From Opitutaceae bacterium UBA2377 (GTDB lineage: Bacteria > Verrucomicrobiota > Verrucomicrobiia > Opitutales > Opitutaceae): a stretch of DNA of 12,824 nt. The stretch lies in the NCBI GenBank assembly GCA_002344205.1, contig DDSZ01000032.1, positions 81,906-94,729 of the forward strand, given 5' to 3'. Of the stretch, positions 6,516 through 12,824 are shown one piece after another (position 1 is the first letter of the stretch; the number at the start of each line of letters is the position of its first letter). Below the pieces are notes generated by a model. It had not been told where the DNA came from and did no database searches. It saw nothing but the letters and a program-made list of their open reading frames with translations. The position numbers and the translations under genes are program-made.

Positions 6516-7279
6516 ATGAAGGCCTGACCAAGACGGAGATCGCGCTGCTTGAAGCCCTGCAACGCGAGCGCATTCTTCTGCAGCAGCGGGATTGGGTGAG
6601 CGGCATCATCCTGCACGAGCTTTCCAACGCCGTGACGGTGGTGAGCGGCGGCGTGGATCTTATCAATCTCGTGCCCGCCGGCACGCCGGCCTACACCACC
6701 GCCCTCCAGCAACTCCAGCACGGTTCCGCGAGCCTGCGGCAGTTGCTCGCCGGACTCCGGGTGCTCATCGACAGCACGGGCACACCGCCGGCCTTTGAAG
6801 CGGTGAACATCATGGAGTTTGCCCGGGAGCTGGCCGCCGATCCGGTGTTGGTGAGCCGCGAGGACAACCTCCGGGTGCGCTTGGAAGTGCGCCAACCGCA
6901 GGTCCCCTGGCGCATCTCGCCGGTCCTCATGCGGCATGCCCTCGGCAACCTCCTGCGCAACGCCATCCGCTACAGTGCGCCCGGCTCAAATGTCCAGGTG
7001 ACCATCGGCCGGCGCGGCTCGCGCCATTGGATTCACCTGCGCAACCAAGGCCCCAAGATCCCGCCCGATCTGCAGCGCCGGCTTTTCGAGCCGGGCAAAA
7101 AAAGCGCGCGCGGCGGCATGGGGCTCGGTCTCTATATCGCCCAGACCTGTGCGGAGCGCATGGGCGGACGCCTGTGCTTTGGCTCCACCTCCCGCTGCAC
7201 CGTCTTCTCCATCGTCATGGAAGACGGGGCCGATGATGTCCTGAGCCTGCTGCCCAAGTCCGCCGACCTCGCGTCCTGA
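6512..7279 (+). CDS. Soluble histidine kinase in the YcaO operon
   Basis: A 255-aa kinase with no membrane helix and no sensor domain beyond a helical lead of about 30 residues. His35 lies in SGIILHELSNAV, the dimerisation and phosphoacceptor helix. The ATPase domain has N-box NLLRNAIRYS (Asn150), G1 box LRNQGPKI (Asn178 in place of the usual Asp) and G2 box GGMGLGL (201-207), then LYIAQTCAERMGGRL typical of HATPase_c. The start at 6512 gives a 4-base ATGA overlap with the preceding gene, with CCGGGA just upstream; a longer reading from 6467 lies inside that gene. Being cytoplasmic, it may sense through the 74-aa neighbour or through another partner. Its response regulator is not next to it; the LuxR-type regulator at 933-1598 is the closest candidate. 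Confidence 0.88.
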   Translation: MNEGLTKTEIALLEALQRERILLQQRDWVSGIILHELSNAVTVVSGGVDLINLVPAGTPAYTTALQQLQHGSASLRQLLAGLRVLIDSTGTPPAFEAVNIMEFARELAADPVLVSREDNLRVRLEVRQPQVPWRISPVLMRHALGNLLRNAIRYSAPGSNVQVTIGRRGSRHWIHLRNQGPKIPPDLQRRLFEPGKKSARGGMGLGLYIAQTCAERMGGRLCFGSTSRCTVFSIVMEDGADDVLSLLPKSADLAS

Positions 7280-7287
7280 GCGGCGCT

Positions 7288-7575
7288 TCAGGGTGCCGGC
7301 GGCGGGGTGGGTGACCGGGTCGGTCCGAAGGTGATGTCCTTCGCCGCCGCCTCCATCTCCCGCAGGGCTTGTTCCATCGCGGCGCGATCTTCCGGAGTGT
7401 CGCGCACCTCGGCCCGGCCGCCCGAAAAATCAATCGTCTTGCCGTCCTCGATGGGGACGATGGGCGGCGGCTGCACCGCAGCTTCCGCCGGTGGCGACGG
7501 GTGACGCATGAAAAAATAGCCGGCCGCCAAGCCGGTCAAAAGGCCGAGCGCGAGCAGGAGCAATTTTCGTTTCAT
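7288..7575 (-). CDS. Small membrane-anchored Pro-rich protein, function unknown
   Basis: A 95-aa protein: MKRK, a hydrophobic segment (residues 5-22, LLLLALGLLTGLAAGYFF), then Pro/Ala-rich PSPPAEAAVQPPP, a short beta-like stretch, a charged helix (PEDRAAMEQALREMEAAAK) and a Pro-rich end. It is probably held in the inner membrane with its C-terminal part in the periplasm; there is no lipobox. It starts three bases after the stop of the EamA permease gene and is probably co-transcribed with it. It converges with the soluble kinase gene, eight bases apart, with no visible terminator between them. No family recognised. Confidence 0.7.
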   Translation of the reverse strand: MKRKLLLLALGLLTGLAAGYFFMRHPSPPAEAAVQPPPIVPIEDGKTIDFSGGRAEVRDTPEDRAAMEQALREMEAAAKDITFGPTRSPTPPPAP

Positions 7576-7578
7576 GGT

Positions 7579-8448
7579 TCAGCCCAGGGCCAGGGCGACG
7601 ACCCCGATGGCCATCACTCCGGCAGCCCAAAGCCTGCGCGGTCCATCGGTCTCTTTCAACAGTTTCGCACCGATGAAGGTGCCGAAAAGAATGCTCACTT
7701 CACGCAAGGGTGCGATGTAGGTCAGCGGGGTGAAGGTCATCGCCCAGAGCACCAGAATGTAGGCCAGCGGGCCGAGCACCGCCACGGCGAGACACTCGAG
7801 TCGGTAGTTCTGCCAGACCTGTTTCACTTCGGTCCAGCGCCGGACGGCAAATGGCGCAAAAATCGCCATGCGGGCGACATTGCCGCCCCAGTCCAACAGC
7901 AGCGGCGGCACCAAGGCGTAGGTGACGGCCTGCCGATCGGCGACGGTGTAGGCGGCGATAAAAGCGCCGCAGCCCACCCCGTAGAATACAGCGGCGCCGG
8001 AGCCGGCGCCTGCTTTGCCGCGCAACAACTGGTGCCCGCCCGTGAGGAAAAAGATGGCCATGATGATCAACCCGCCGCCGCTCCCGGCGAGCGCGGAGGG
8101 CCGTTCACCCAGCACGGTGATGGCGGCGAGCGACGAAAGCAGCGGCCCGGTGCCGCGGGCCAGCGGATAAACGAGTGAAAAATCGCCCGCGCGGTAGGCC
8201 CGCTGCAGGAAAAGGGAGTAGCCGCAGTGGAGCACGCCGCTCAGGATGATGAACCACAGTCCGGTCATCGTGATGGCCTGCGGATGCAGCCACCAGTAAC
8301 CGACGGCCAGAGGGGTCCACAGCACCAGCGACGCCACCCCGCTCGCCCATACAAAGGGCAAACCGCTCGCCGCGCGCTTGGCGCAGAGATTCCATGTGGC
8401 ATGCAACACCGCCGCGGTGAGCACGAGGATCAGGGCGAGCGGCGTCAT
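7579..8448 (-). CDS. EamA/DMT-superfamily permease
   Basis: A 289-aa inner-membrane transporter with about ten hydrophobic segments in two EamA-like halves. The start MTPLALILVLTAAVLHATWNLCAKRA is typical of this superfamily: HxxWN in helix 1 followed by a basic residue. The second half ends LREVSILFGTFIGAKLLKETDGPRRLWAAGVMAIGV, the EamA ending in which a conserved Glu (here in LLKE) precedes the last helix. I chose Met at 8448; a start at 8466 adds only MCCNRP. Substrate unknown: the superfamily includes amino acid, nucleotide-sugar and drug exporters, and nothing nearby names one. It leads a two-gene minus-strand unit and is divergent from the MATE gene, with 71 bp between the starts. Confidence 0.88.
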   Translation of the reverse strand: MTPLALILVLTAAVLHATWNLCAKRAASGLPFVWASGVASLVLWTPLAVGYWWLHPQAITMTGLWFIILSGVLHCGYSLFLQRAYRAGDFSLVYPLARGTGPLLSSLAAITVLGERPSALAGSGGGLIIMAIFFLTGGHQLLRGKAGAGSGAAVFYGVGCGAFIAAYTVADRQAVTYALVPPLLLDWGGNVARMAIFAPFAVRRWTEVKQVWQNYRLECLAVAVLGPLAYILVLWAMTFTPLTYIAPLREVSILFGTFIGAKLLKETDGPRRLWAAGVMAIGVVALALG

Positions 8449-8519
8449 GGGGCGGTTACAGCACACGGTGCGGGATTTGGCTTCAAACGGAATCTGTTCT
8501 CTGCGCTGCTGGACGGCCC

Positions 8520-9884
8520 ATGTCCCGTCCGCCGCCCAGTGAAATCCGCCAGACGCTGGCCCTGGCCTTCCCGATCATCATCGGGCAGGTGAGCCAGATG
8601 CTGATGGGCGTTACCGACACCGTGATGATCGGCCGCGTGGGCAAGGTGCCGCTGGCGGCGTCGGCCTTCACGCACAGCCTCTTCATGCTGGTTTTCATCG
8701 TCGCGATCGGCGTGCTGATGTCCGTTTCGGTGCTGGTCGCGCGGGCGCATGGCGCGCGCCGTTCCGGGGAATGCGCGGCTTTGCTGCAGCATGGCATGAT
8801 GCTCGGCTTGGGGCTGGGTGCGGCGGGTATGGCCGCGATGCTGGCGGTCGGCCCGTGGCTCGGGCACTTTGGCCAGCCGCCCGAGGTCGTGGCGGAGGTT
8901 CGGCCTTATTTCGATCTCATCGCGTGGTCGATCATCCCGACCCTCGTGTTTCAGGTTCTGCGGCAGTTCAGCGAGGCGGTGGATCATCCGTGGGCGCCGA
9001 TGGGTATCCTGCTCGGCGGGGTGGCGCTGAACGTGGTGCTCAACTGGATCCTCATCTACGGTAATCTCGGGGCGCCGGCGCTGGGGCTGGAGGGTGCGGG
9101 CTGGGCAACCTTGATTTCAAGGGTGCTGGCCGCGGCGTTCCTGTGGTGGTGGCTCGCGCGGCGGCCGGAGATCCGCCCCGAATGGCCGGCCGCGAGGTTG
9201 GCGCGCTCCTGGTTCACCCGGCCGGAGTGGCCGCGTCTGCGCGAGATGCTCCGCATCGGTTTGCCTGCCGCGGCCTACCTCGTGTTCGAGGTCGGGGCCT
9301 TCAGCGCGGCGGCGCTGATGATGGGGCTGCTCGGCACGGTGGCGCTGGCGGCCCACCAGATCGCGCTCACCTGCGCCGGGTTCACCTTCATGTTTCCGCT
9401 GGGCCTTTCCATCGCGGTGTCCGTGCGCATCGGCCGCGCCCTGGGCGAGGGCCGGGCCGGAGCGCTGCGCGAGATTGGCTTCGGGGCGCTGGGGGCCGGA
9501 TCGCTTTTCATGCTCGGCTGCGCCCTGGTCTTTCTGCTGGCCGGCCGGTTTGTTGTGGCGGGCTTTGCGACGGAGCCCGAGGTGATCGCGCTGGCCGCGC
9601 AGCTGCTGGTGGTGGCGGCGGTGTTCCAGCTTTTTGACGGCGGCCAGGTGATCTGCGCGGGGGCGTTGCGCGGGCTCATGGACGTCAAGGTGCCGATGGT
9701 CATCACTTTCGTGGCCTACTGGGTGATCGCGCTGCCCGGCGGCTACTGGCTGGGCGTGCGCGGGGCGCATGGACCGCTGGGGATTTGGGCCGCTCTGGCG
9801 GCTGGCCTGGCCTTCGCCGCCTCGCTGCTCGCCTGGCGCATGTATCGCAAAACCGACCCCGCCCATTTGTCACCTATTGGGTGA
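8520..9884 (+). CDS. MATE-family multidrug efflux transporter
   Basis: A 454-aa inner-membrane antiporter, of the usual MATE length, with about 12 predicted helices. Helices 1-2 hold the family signature (LALAFPIIIGQVSQMLMGVTDTVMIG followed by LAASAF). Later come QFSEAVDHPWAPM, LNVVLNWILIYG and GLEGAGWAT in the first half and LAAHQIALTCAGFTFMFPLG with VSVRIGRALGEGR in the second, the pattern of NorM-like proteins. These exchange Na+ or H+ for cationic drugs or metabolites. The ATG at 8520 is preceded by GGACGG. Its stop lies in a hairpin shared with the convergent YggU-like gene, and the two coding ends overlap by 11 bp. No local regulator is next to it. Confidence 0.93.
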   Translation: MSRPPPSEIRQTLALAFPIIIGQVSQMLMGVTDTVMIGRVGKVPLAASAFTHSLFMLVFIVAIGVLMSVSVLVARAHGARRSGECAALLQHGMMLGLGLGAAGMAAMLAVGPWLGHFGQPPEVVAEVRPYFDLIAWSIIPTLVFQVLRQFSEAVDHPWAPMGILLGGVALNVVLNWILIYGNLGAPALGLEGAGWATLISRVLAAAFLWWWLARRPEIRPEWPAARLARSWFTRPEWPRLREMLRIGLPAAAYLVFEVGAFSAAALMMGLLGTVALAAHQIALTCAGFTFMFPLGLSIAVSVRIGRALGEGRAGALREIGFGALGAGSLFMLGCALVFLLAGRFVVAGFATEPEVIALAAQLLVVAAVFQLFDGGQVICAGALRGLMDVKVPMVITFVAYWVIALPGGYWLGVRGAHGPLGIWAALAAGLAFAASLLAWRMYRKTDPAHLSPIG

Positions 9885-9888
9885 CAAA
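9866..9888. terminator. Hairpin holding both stop codons of MATE and YggU genes
   Basis: TTTGTCACC (9866-9874) and GGTGACAAA (9880-9888) are perfect 9-bp arms around a 5-base loop. The MATE stop TGA (9882-9884) is in the right arm; the TAG of the minus-strand gene (9874-9876) straddles the left arm and loop. A hairpin at a convergent junction could stop transcription in both directions. Neither strand has a true U-run after the stem, so classical intrinsic termination is uncertain; protection of 3' ends is an alternative. Confidence 0.5.
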
Positions 9889-10158
9889 CGGGTCGAGGCG
9901 GGTTTGGAGCCGGGCTGGTGTCAGGCCGGCGAGGCGCACTTTTTTGAGGCGGGAGGTTTTGCCGGACAACATGGTCACGGCGCTTTTGGGCAGGTCGAGT
10001 GTGTTGGCGAGAAAGGCGCACAGCGCGGCGTTGGCGCGGCCTTCAAGCGGCGGGGCCTGCAGTTTGATTTTCAACGCGTCGCCGAGCCAGCCGATGATTT
10101 CGTCACGGGATGCGTTGGGGATGACTTTGACCGCGAGGATGGCGTGCGGCGTGGACAT
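9874..10158 (-). CDS. YggU/DUF167 family protein
   Basis: A 94-aa cytoplasmic protein of the small DUF167 alpha/beta fold. The family pattern is clear: VKVIPNASRDEI near the start, then LKIKLQAPPLEGRANAAL and a late LSGKTSRLKKVRL (the GxxSRxK motif). Biochemical function is unknown for the family. I use Met at 10158; upstream ATGs would run into the cystathionine synthase gene. It starts 10 bp after that gene's stop on the same strand, so the two are probably co-transcribed. The 3' end overlaps the MATE gene by 11 bp within the hairpin at 9866-9888. Confidence 0.88.
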   Translation of the reverse strand: MSTPHAILAVKVIPNASRDEIIGWLGDALKIKLQAPPLEGRANAALCAFLANTLDLPKSAVTMLSGKTSRLKKVRLAGLTPARLQTRLDPFVTQ

Positions 10159-10168
10159 GGCGCTGACT

Positions 10169-11674
10169 TCAGCCGAGGGCCTCGGCGAGGGTGGCGATGA
10201 TCTCATCGACCGGCTCGGTGCCGACGCAGAGGCGCAGGAGATCGGGATCGAGCTTGCTCGCGGCCAGTTCGGCGAGTCCTGCGGGGGTGGTCACGAGATC
10301 GTAGTGCGCCAGATACATGAACGGGCAGATGAGCGTGGTCTTCATGCCGAAGCTCGGGCCCTTGGGCAGGCGCAGACGGTCGTAGAAGGCCTCAAGCGCA
10401 CCGATTTTTTTCAGCGTGAACGTGATCATGCCGCCGGTGGCGTCCGGGGTGCGGGCGAGGCGGCGGTAGTTGGTGGCGCCGGCCGGTTGCAATGCCCAAT
10501 ACACTTCCCGCACCGCGGGATGCCCCGCCAGAAAGGCGGCGACCTTGGCGGTGTTGGCGTGAATCTGCGCCAGCACGGTTTTGGTTTGCCCGATTTGCGC
10601 GGCGAGCCGGGCCAGATCGCGCGCGTAGAGCGGTTCGACTTCGGCCGCGATCCGCGGTCGCAGGGCCGCGGCATCGGGCCCGGCGGGATTGATGGCGCAG
10701 AGACCCGCGGTGAGGTCGCCCTCGCTGGCGGTGTATTTGGTGAGACTGGAGACCACGACGTCGGCGTGCGGCAGCACCTCGACGTTGAATACCGACGAGA
10801 TGGAAGGATCTACGAGCAGCCGCGCGCCGTGCTGCCGGCAGAGGGCCGCGAGTGCGGGCAGATCCGGCGTCTGGATCAGCGGATTGGTCGGCACCTCGGC
10901 GACGATGCCGGCGATGCGCGGGCCGTGCGCGGCGAAGATGCGCTGCAGGGCGTCCAGGTCGAGGATGTCGCGGATGTAAACGTAGTCGGCGGGCGAGGCG
11001 GTGAACTTTTGCAGCAGCGCGATCGTGTCGAGATAGAGCCAGCCGAGTTGCAGCCATACGGTGCGGCCGCGTGCGGCCTGCAGCTCGGCCACCGCGCGAA
11101 ATGCCGCCCAGATGGCGCTCATGCCGCAGTTGGCGAGGATGAGATCATCGGCGGTGGCGGTCGGCAGGGCCGGCAGCAGATGCCGGCGCACCTCGGCGGT
11201 GGCGTCGCCCGGGAAGGATTCTTCGTGGTGAACCGCCGGCAGCAATCCGAGCCGCACCAGATGATCCTCGGCCTCGCGTGAGGAAAGAAATCCGCCGCGG
11301 TTTTGGAGGAACACCTTGGCCTGGGCCGTCAGCTCCGGAGTGTCGGGGTGCGAGACCCCGTGCAGCCCTCCATGGGCAAAGGAAGTTGCGTCGCTACCGT
11401 CCAGCTGCGCCGTGAGGGCCGCGGCCATGCGGGCCGAGGAGGTGAGCCACAGCTTCCGGCCGGCGAGCCCGTGCGTCTGCGTGAGATGCTCCGCCAGCCG
11501 CCGGGCGAAGGGATGCACCACGAAGCGCGGGTAGCCGTTGGTGAGGTGACGGACGATTTCCGGGTTTCTCTCCTCGTAGCCGCGGACCGACCGCATCGTC
11601 GGCAGACTGCACGAGACGGCGTGCGGGCTGGCGGGAATCGGGCGGCCGAGGGGAAGCTGGGTGAAGGCGGACAT
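10169..11674 (-). CDS. Cystathionine gamma-synthase-like PLP enzyme (fungal-type, 501 aa)
   Basis: A member of the Cys/Met metabolism PLP family. Lys313 in SSLTKYTASEGDLTAG is the Schiff-base lysine; ARLLVDPSISS holds the Asp that pairs with the PLP ring, and EVPTNPLIQTPDL is the usual VPxNP-type segment. Bacterial MetB proteins are about 380-400 aa. This one carries about 100 extra N-terminal residues: PHAVSCSLPT, VRGYEE, and NGYPRFVVHPFARRLAEHL. From memory this pattern belongs to the long fungal cystathionine gamma-synthases, and homologues occur in some bacteria. The likely reaction is cystathionine formation from an activated homoserine and cysteine; gamma-lyase or sulfhydrylase activity cannot be excluded. 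No other methionine gene is adjacent. Confidence 0.82.
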   Translation of the reverse strand: MSAFTQLPLGRPIPASPHAVSCSLPTMRSVRGYEERNPEIVRHLTNGYPRFVVHPFARRLAEHLTQTHGLAGRKLWLTSSARMAAALTAQLDGSDATSFAHGGLHGVSHPDTPELTAQAKVFLQNRGGFLSSREAEDHLVRLGLLPAVHHEESFPGDATAEVRRHLLPALPTATADDLILANCGMSAIWAAFRAVAELQAARGRTVWLQLGWLYLDTIALLQKFTASPADYVYIRDILDLDALQRIFAAHGPRIAGIVAEVPTNPLIQTPDLPALAALCRQHGARLLVDPSISSVFNVEVLPHADVVVSSLTKYTASEGDLTAGLCAINPAGPDAAALRPRIAAEVEPLYARDLARLAAQIGQTKTVLAQIHANTAKVAAFLAGHPAVREVYWALQPAGATNYRRLARTPDATGGMITFTLKKIGALEAFYDRLRLPKGPSFGMKTTLICPFMYLAHYDLVTTPAGLAELAASKLDPDLLRLCVGTEPVDEIIATLAEALG

Positions 11675-11797
11675 GCGCGGAAGGCCGGCACGCTTGGCCC
11701 GGCCGTCGTCCGAGGCAACCCGAAGCGCGAAGCTGTCCTGTCATAGCCGCAGAAAAAGATATCGCCCCCGCGGCGCGGCTCCGGAAGCTGACGGCGC

Positions 11798-12553
11798 ATG
11801 AAACTGCTTTCGTGGAACGTCAACGGCGTGCGCGCCGCTCTCGGGAAGGGTCTGCTCGACTGGATGAACGCCAGCCGGGCCGACGTCATTTGCCTGCAGG
11901 AGGTCAAGGCGATGCCCGGCGATGTCCAGGGCGTGGCTTGGCCGAAGGGCTACGAATTGGTCTGGAACGCCGCGCAGAAAAAAGGCTACAGCGGCACGGC
12001 ACTGTTTGCCCGCACCAAGCCCCTCGCCGTCACGCTCGGGCTCGGTTCGCCGGAGCACGACGCCGAGGGCCGCGCGATCACGGCGGAGTTTGCCGACTGC
12101 TACGTGGTCGGCGTTTATGTGCCGAATGCACAGCCGGAGCTGGTGCGCATCGGGTTTCGCCAGGCCTGGGACCGGGCTTTGCTGGCCCATGCGAAGAAGC
12201 TGGAGAAGAAAAAGCCCGTCCTGTTTTGCGGCGACCTCAATGTCGCCCACGAGGAAATCGACCTCGCGCGTCCGAAGGAAAATGTCGGCAACCCCGGCTT
12301 CTCCGACGAGGAGCGCACCGGGTTTCGCGACTACCTCGCCGCCGGCTTCATCGACACCTTCCGCCACTTTGAAAAAGGCCCGGGCCACTACAGTTGGTGG
12401 ACCTACCGGGCGAATGCCCGCGCCAACAACGTGGGCTGGCGCATCGACTACGTGATGGCCTCTGCCGCGCTGCGGCCGCGGCTCAAGCGGGCGTGGATCG
12501 AGTCGCACGTGCATGGCAGCGATCACTGTCCGGTCGGGTTGGAGCTGAAATGA
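11798..12553 (+). CDS. xth: Exodeoxyribonuclease III / AP endonuclease
   Basis: A 251-aa DNA repair enzyme that cuts 5' to abasic sites and has 3'-5' exonuclease and 3'-phosphatase activity. All catalytic motifs of the ExoIII/APE1 family are present: MKLLSWNVNGVRA (Asn7), ICLQEVK (Glu35, metal), GYSGTALFAR, VVGVYVPN, FCGDLNVAHEEIDL (the Asp/Asn pair), GWRIDYVMAS and the end GSDHCPVGLEL with the catalytic His. Length fits the family. The ATG at 11798 begins directly at the first conserved motif and is preceded only by a weak GGAAG. The stop overlaps the start of a SET-domain gene (ATGA). The 123-bp gap to the divergent cystathionine synthase gene holds no clear promoter. Confidence 0.95.
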   Translation: MKLLSWNVNGVRAALGKGLLDWMNASRADVICLQEVKAMPGDVQGVAWPKGYELVWNAAQKKGYSGTALFARTKPLAVTLGLGSPEHDAEGRAITAEFADCYVVGVYVPNAQPELVRIGFRQAWDRALLAHAKKLEKKKPVLFCGDLNVAHEEIDLARPKENVGNPGFSDEERTGFRDYLAAGFIDTFRHFEKGPGHYSWWTYRANARANNVGWRIDYVMASAALRPRLKRAWIESHVHGSDHCPVGLELK

Positions 12554-12824
12554 GTTCACGTTCTTCTGCCCGCCCCGGGCGGCCGGCCCCCAGCCGTTGG
12601 GTGCGCCGCCGCCGCTCCGCCATCCACGGTTCCGGTCTCATCGCCGCCCGGCCCATCCCGGCCGGCACCCGCATCATCGAGTATGTCGGCGAACGCATCA
12701 CCAAGGCCGAGGCCGACCGGCGCGAGCAGGTGCGGCTCGCGCAGCGCGGAGCCGGCCGCGATGGCTGCGTGTATGTCTTCGAGCTGAACCAGCGTCATGA
12801 CATCGACGGCGATGTGCCGTGGAA
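12550..12824 (+). CDS. SET-domain protein, N-terminal part (cut by window edge)
   Basis: SET proteins are lysine methyltransferases using S-adenosylmethionine. The frame opens at the ATG at 12550, sharing ATGA with the xth stop, and stays open for 91 full codons to the window edge. After a basic, Ser/Pro-rich lead (residues 1-22), it reads IHGSGLIAARPIPAGTRIIEYVG then ERITKAEADRR, the first SET motif (hGxGlfA...i..g..i.eY.Ge.i....a..R), and later CVYVFELNQRHDIDGD, the Y.f.l.....iDg strand. The downstream NHS and GEELxxxY motifs would lie outside the window. Bacterial SET proteins occur in Chlamydiae and Verrucomicrobia among others; targets are mostly unknown. Coupling to a repair nuclease is odd and may be only positional. 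Confidence 0.85.
   Translation, partial: MSSRSSARPGRPAPSRWVRRRRSAIHGSGLIAARPIPAGTRIIEYVGERITKAEADRREQVRLAQRGAGRDGCVYVFELNQRHDIDGDVPW

Noticed and set aside
9785..11281. 498-codon plus-strand open frame across YggU and cystathionine synthase genes
   Set aside because: It crosses two genes with clear family motifs on the other strand, and the translation shows no recognisable motif; a composition shadow.
11741..12559. 272-codon minus-strand open frame opposite xth
   Set aside because: The plus strand holds every ExoIII motif; the reverse frame has none.
1..12824. CRISPR arrays, tRNA or rRNA genes, insertion sequences, prophage genes
   Set aside because: No regularly spaced repeats, cloverleaf sequences, transposase motifs or phage structural genes were recognised on either strand.

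Overview
The window looks like chromosome of a GC-rich bacterium. I lean towards Verrucomicrobiota, family Opitutaceae, because of about 70% GC, a propeller-type hybrid kinase, a bacterial SET-domain protein and a fungal-like cystathionine gamma-synthase. This is an impression from gene content, not a proven placement. No RNA gene, insertion sequence, CRISPR array or prophage is visible. Genes are tightly packed and no gap exceeds about 125 bp.

Layout, left to right: 5' part of glycerol kinase glpK (minus, cut by the window edge); a small YcfL-like lipoprotein (plus); a NarL/LuxR-type response regulator (plus) that converges with and overlaps the 3' end of a large propeller HK-REC-HPt hybrid kinase (minus, 1588-5097). 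Divergent from the kinase, across a 60-bp gap with nested inverted repeats, lies a compact plus-strand operon at 5158-7279: a 75-aa peptide with an export signal and a Cys/Pro/Gly-rich tail, a short YcaO-domain enzyme, a 74-aa helical protein of unknown role, and a soluble histidine kinase joined to it by an ATGA overlap. Next come a minus-strand pair (EamA/DMT permease and a small membrane-anchored protein), a MATE exporter (plus) convergent with a minus-strand pair (cystathionine gamma-synthase-like enzyme and a YggU/DUF167 protein), then exodeoxyribonuclease III followed by the start of a SET-domain protein (plus, cut by the right edge).

The most interesting part is 933-7279. A peptide with leader and core character sits directly before a YcaO enzyme, in an operon ending in a histidine kinase and flanked by an HK-REC-HPt sensor and a LuxR-type regulator. 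One reading is an undescribed RiPP-like secreted peptide system tied to its own phosphorelay, with the periplasmic propeller as possible sensor. The gene order, spacings and motifs are seen directly; the peptide modification and the signalling link are inference. A roughly 1-kb AT-richer patch inside the sensor part of the hybrid kinase suggests that its ligand-facing half has been exchanged.

The remaining genes look like ordinary housekeeping or accessory genes (glycerol use, transport, sulfur amino acid metabolism, DNA repair). Two local details stand out there: a 9-bp-arm hairpin that holds both stop codons of the convergent MATE and YggU genes, and a SET-domain gene translationally coupled to xth.
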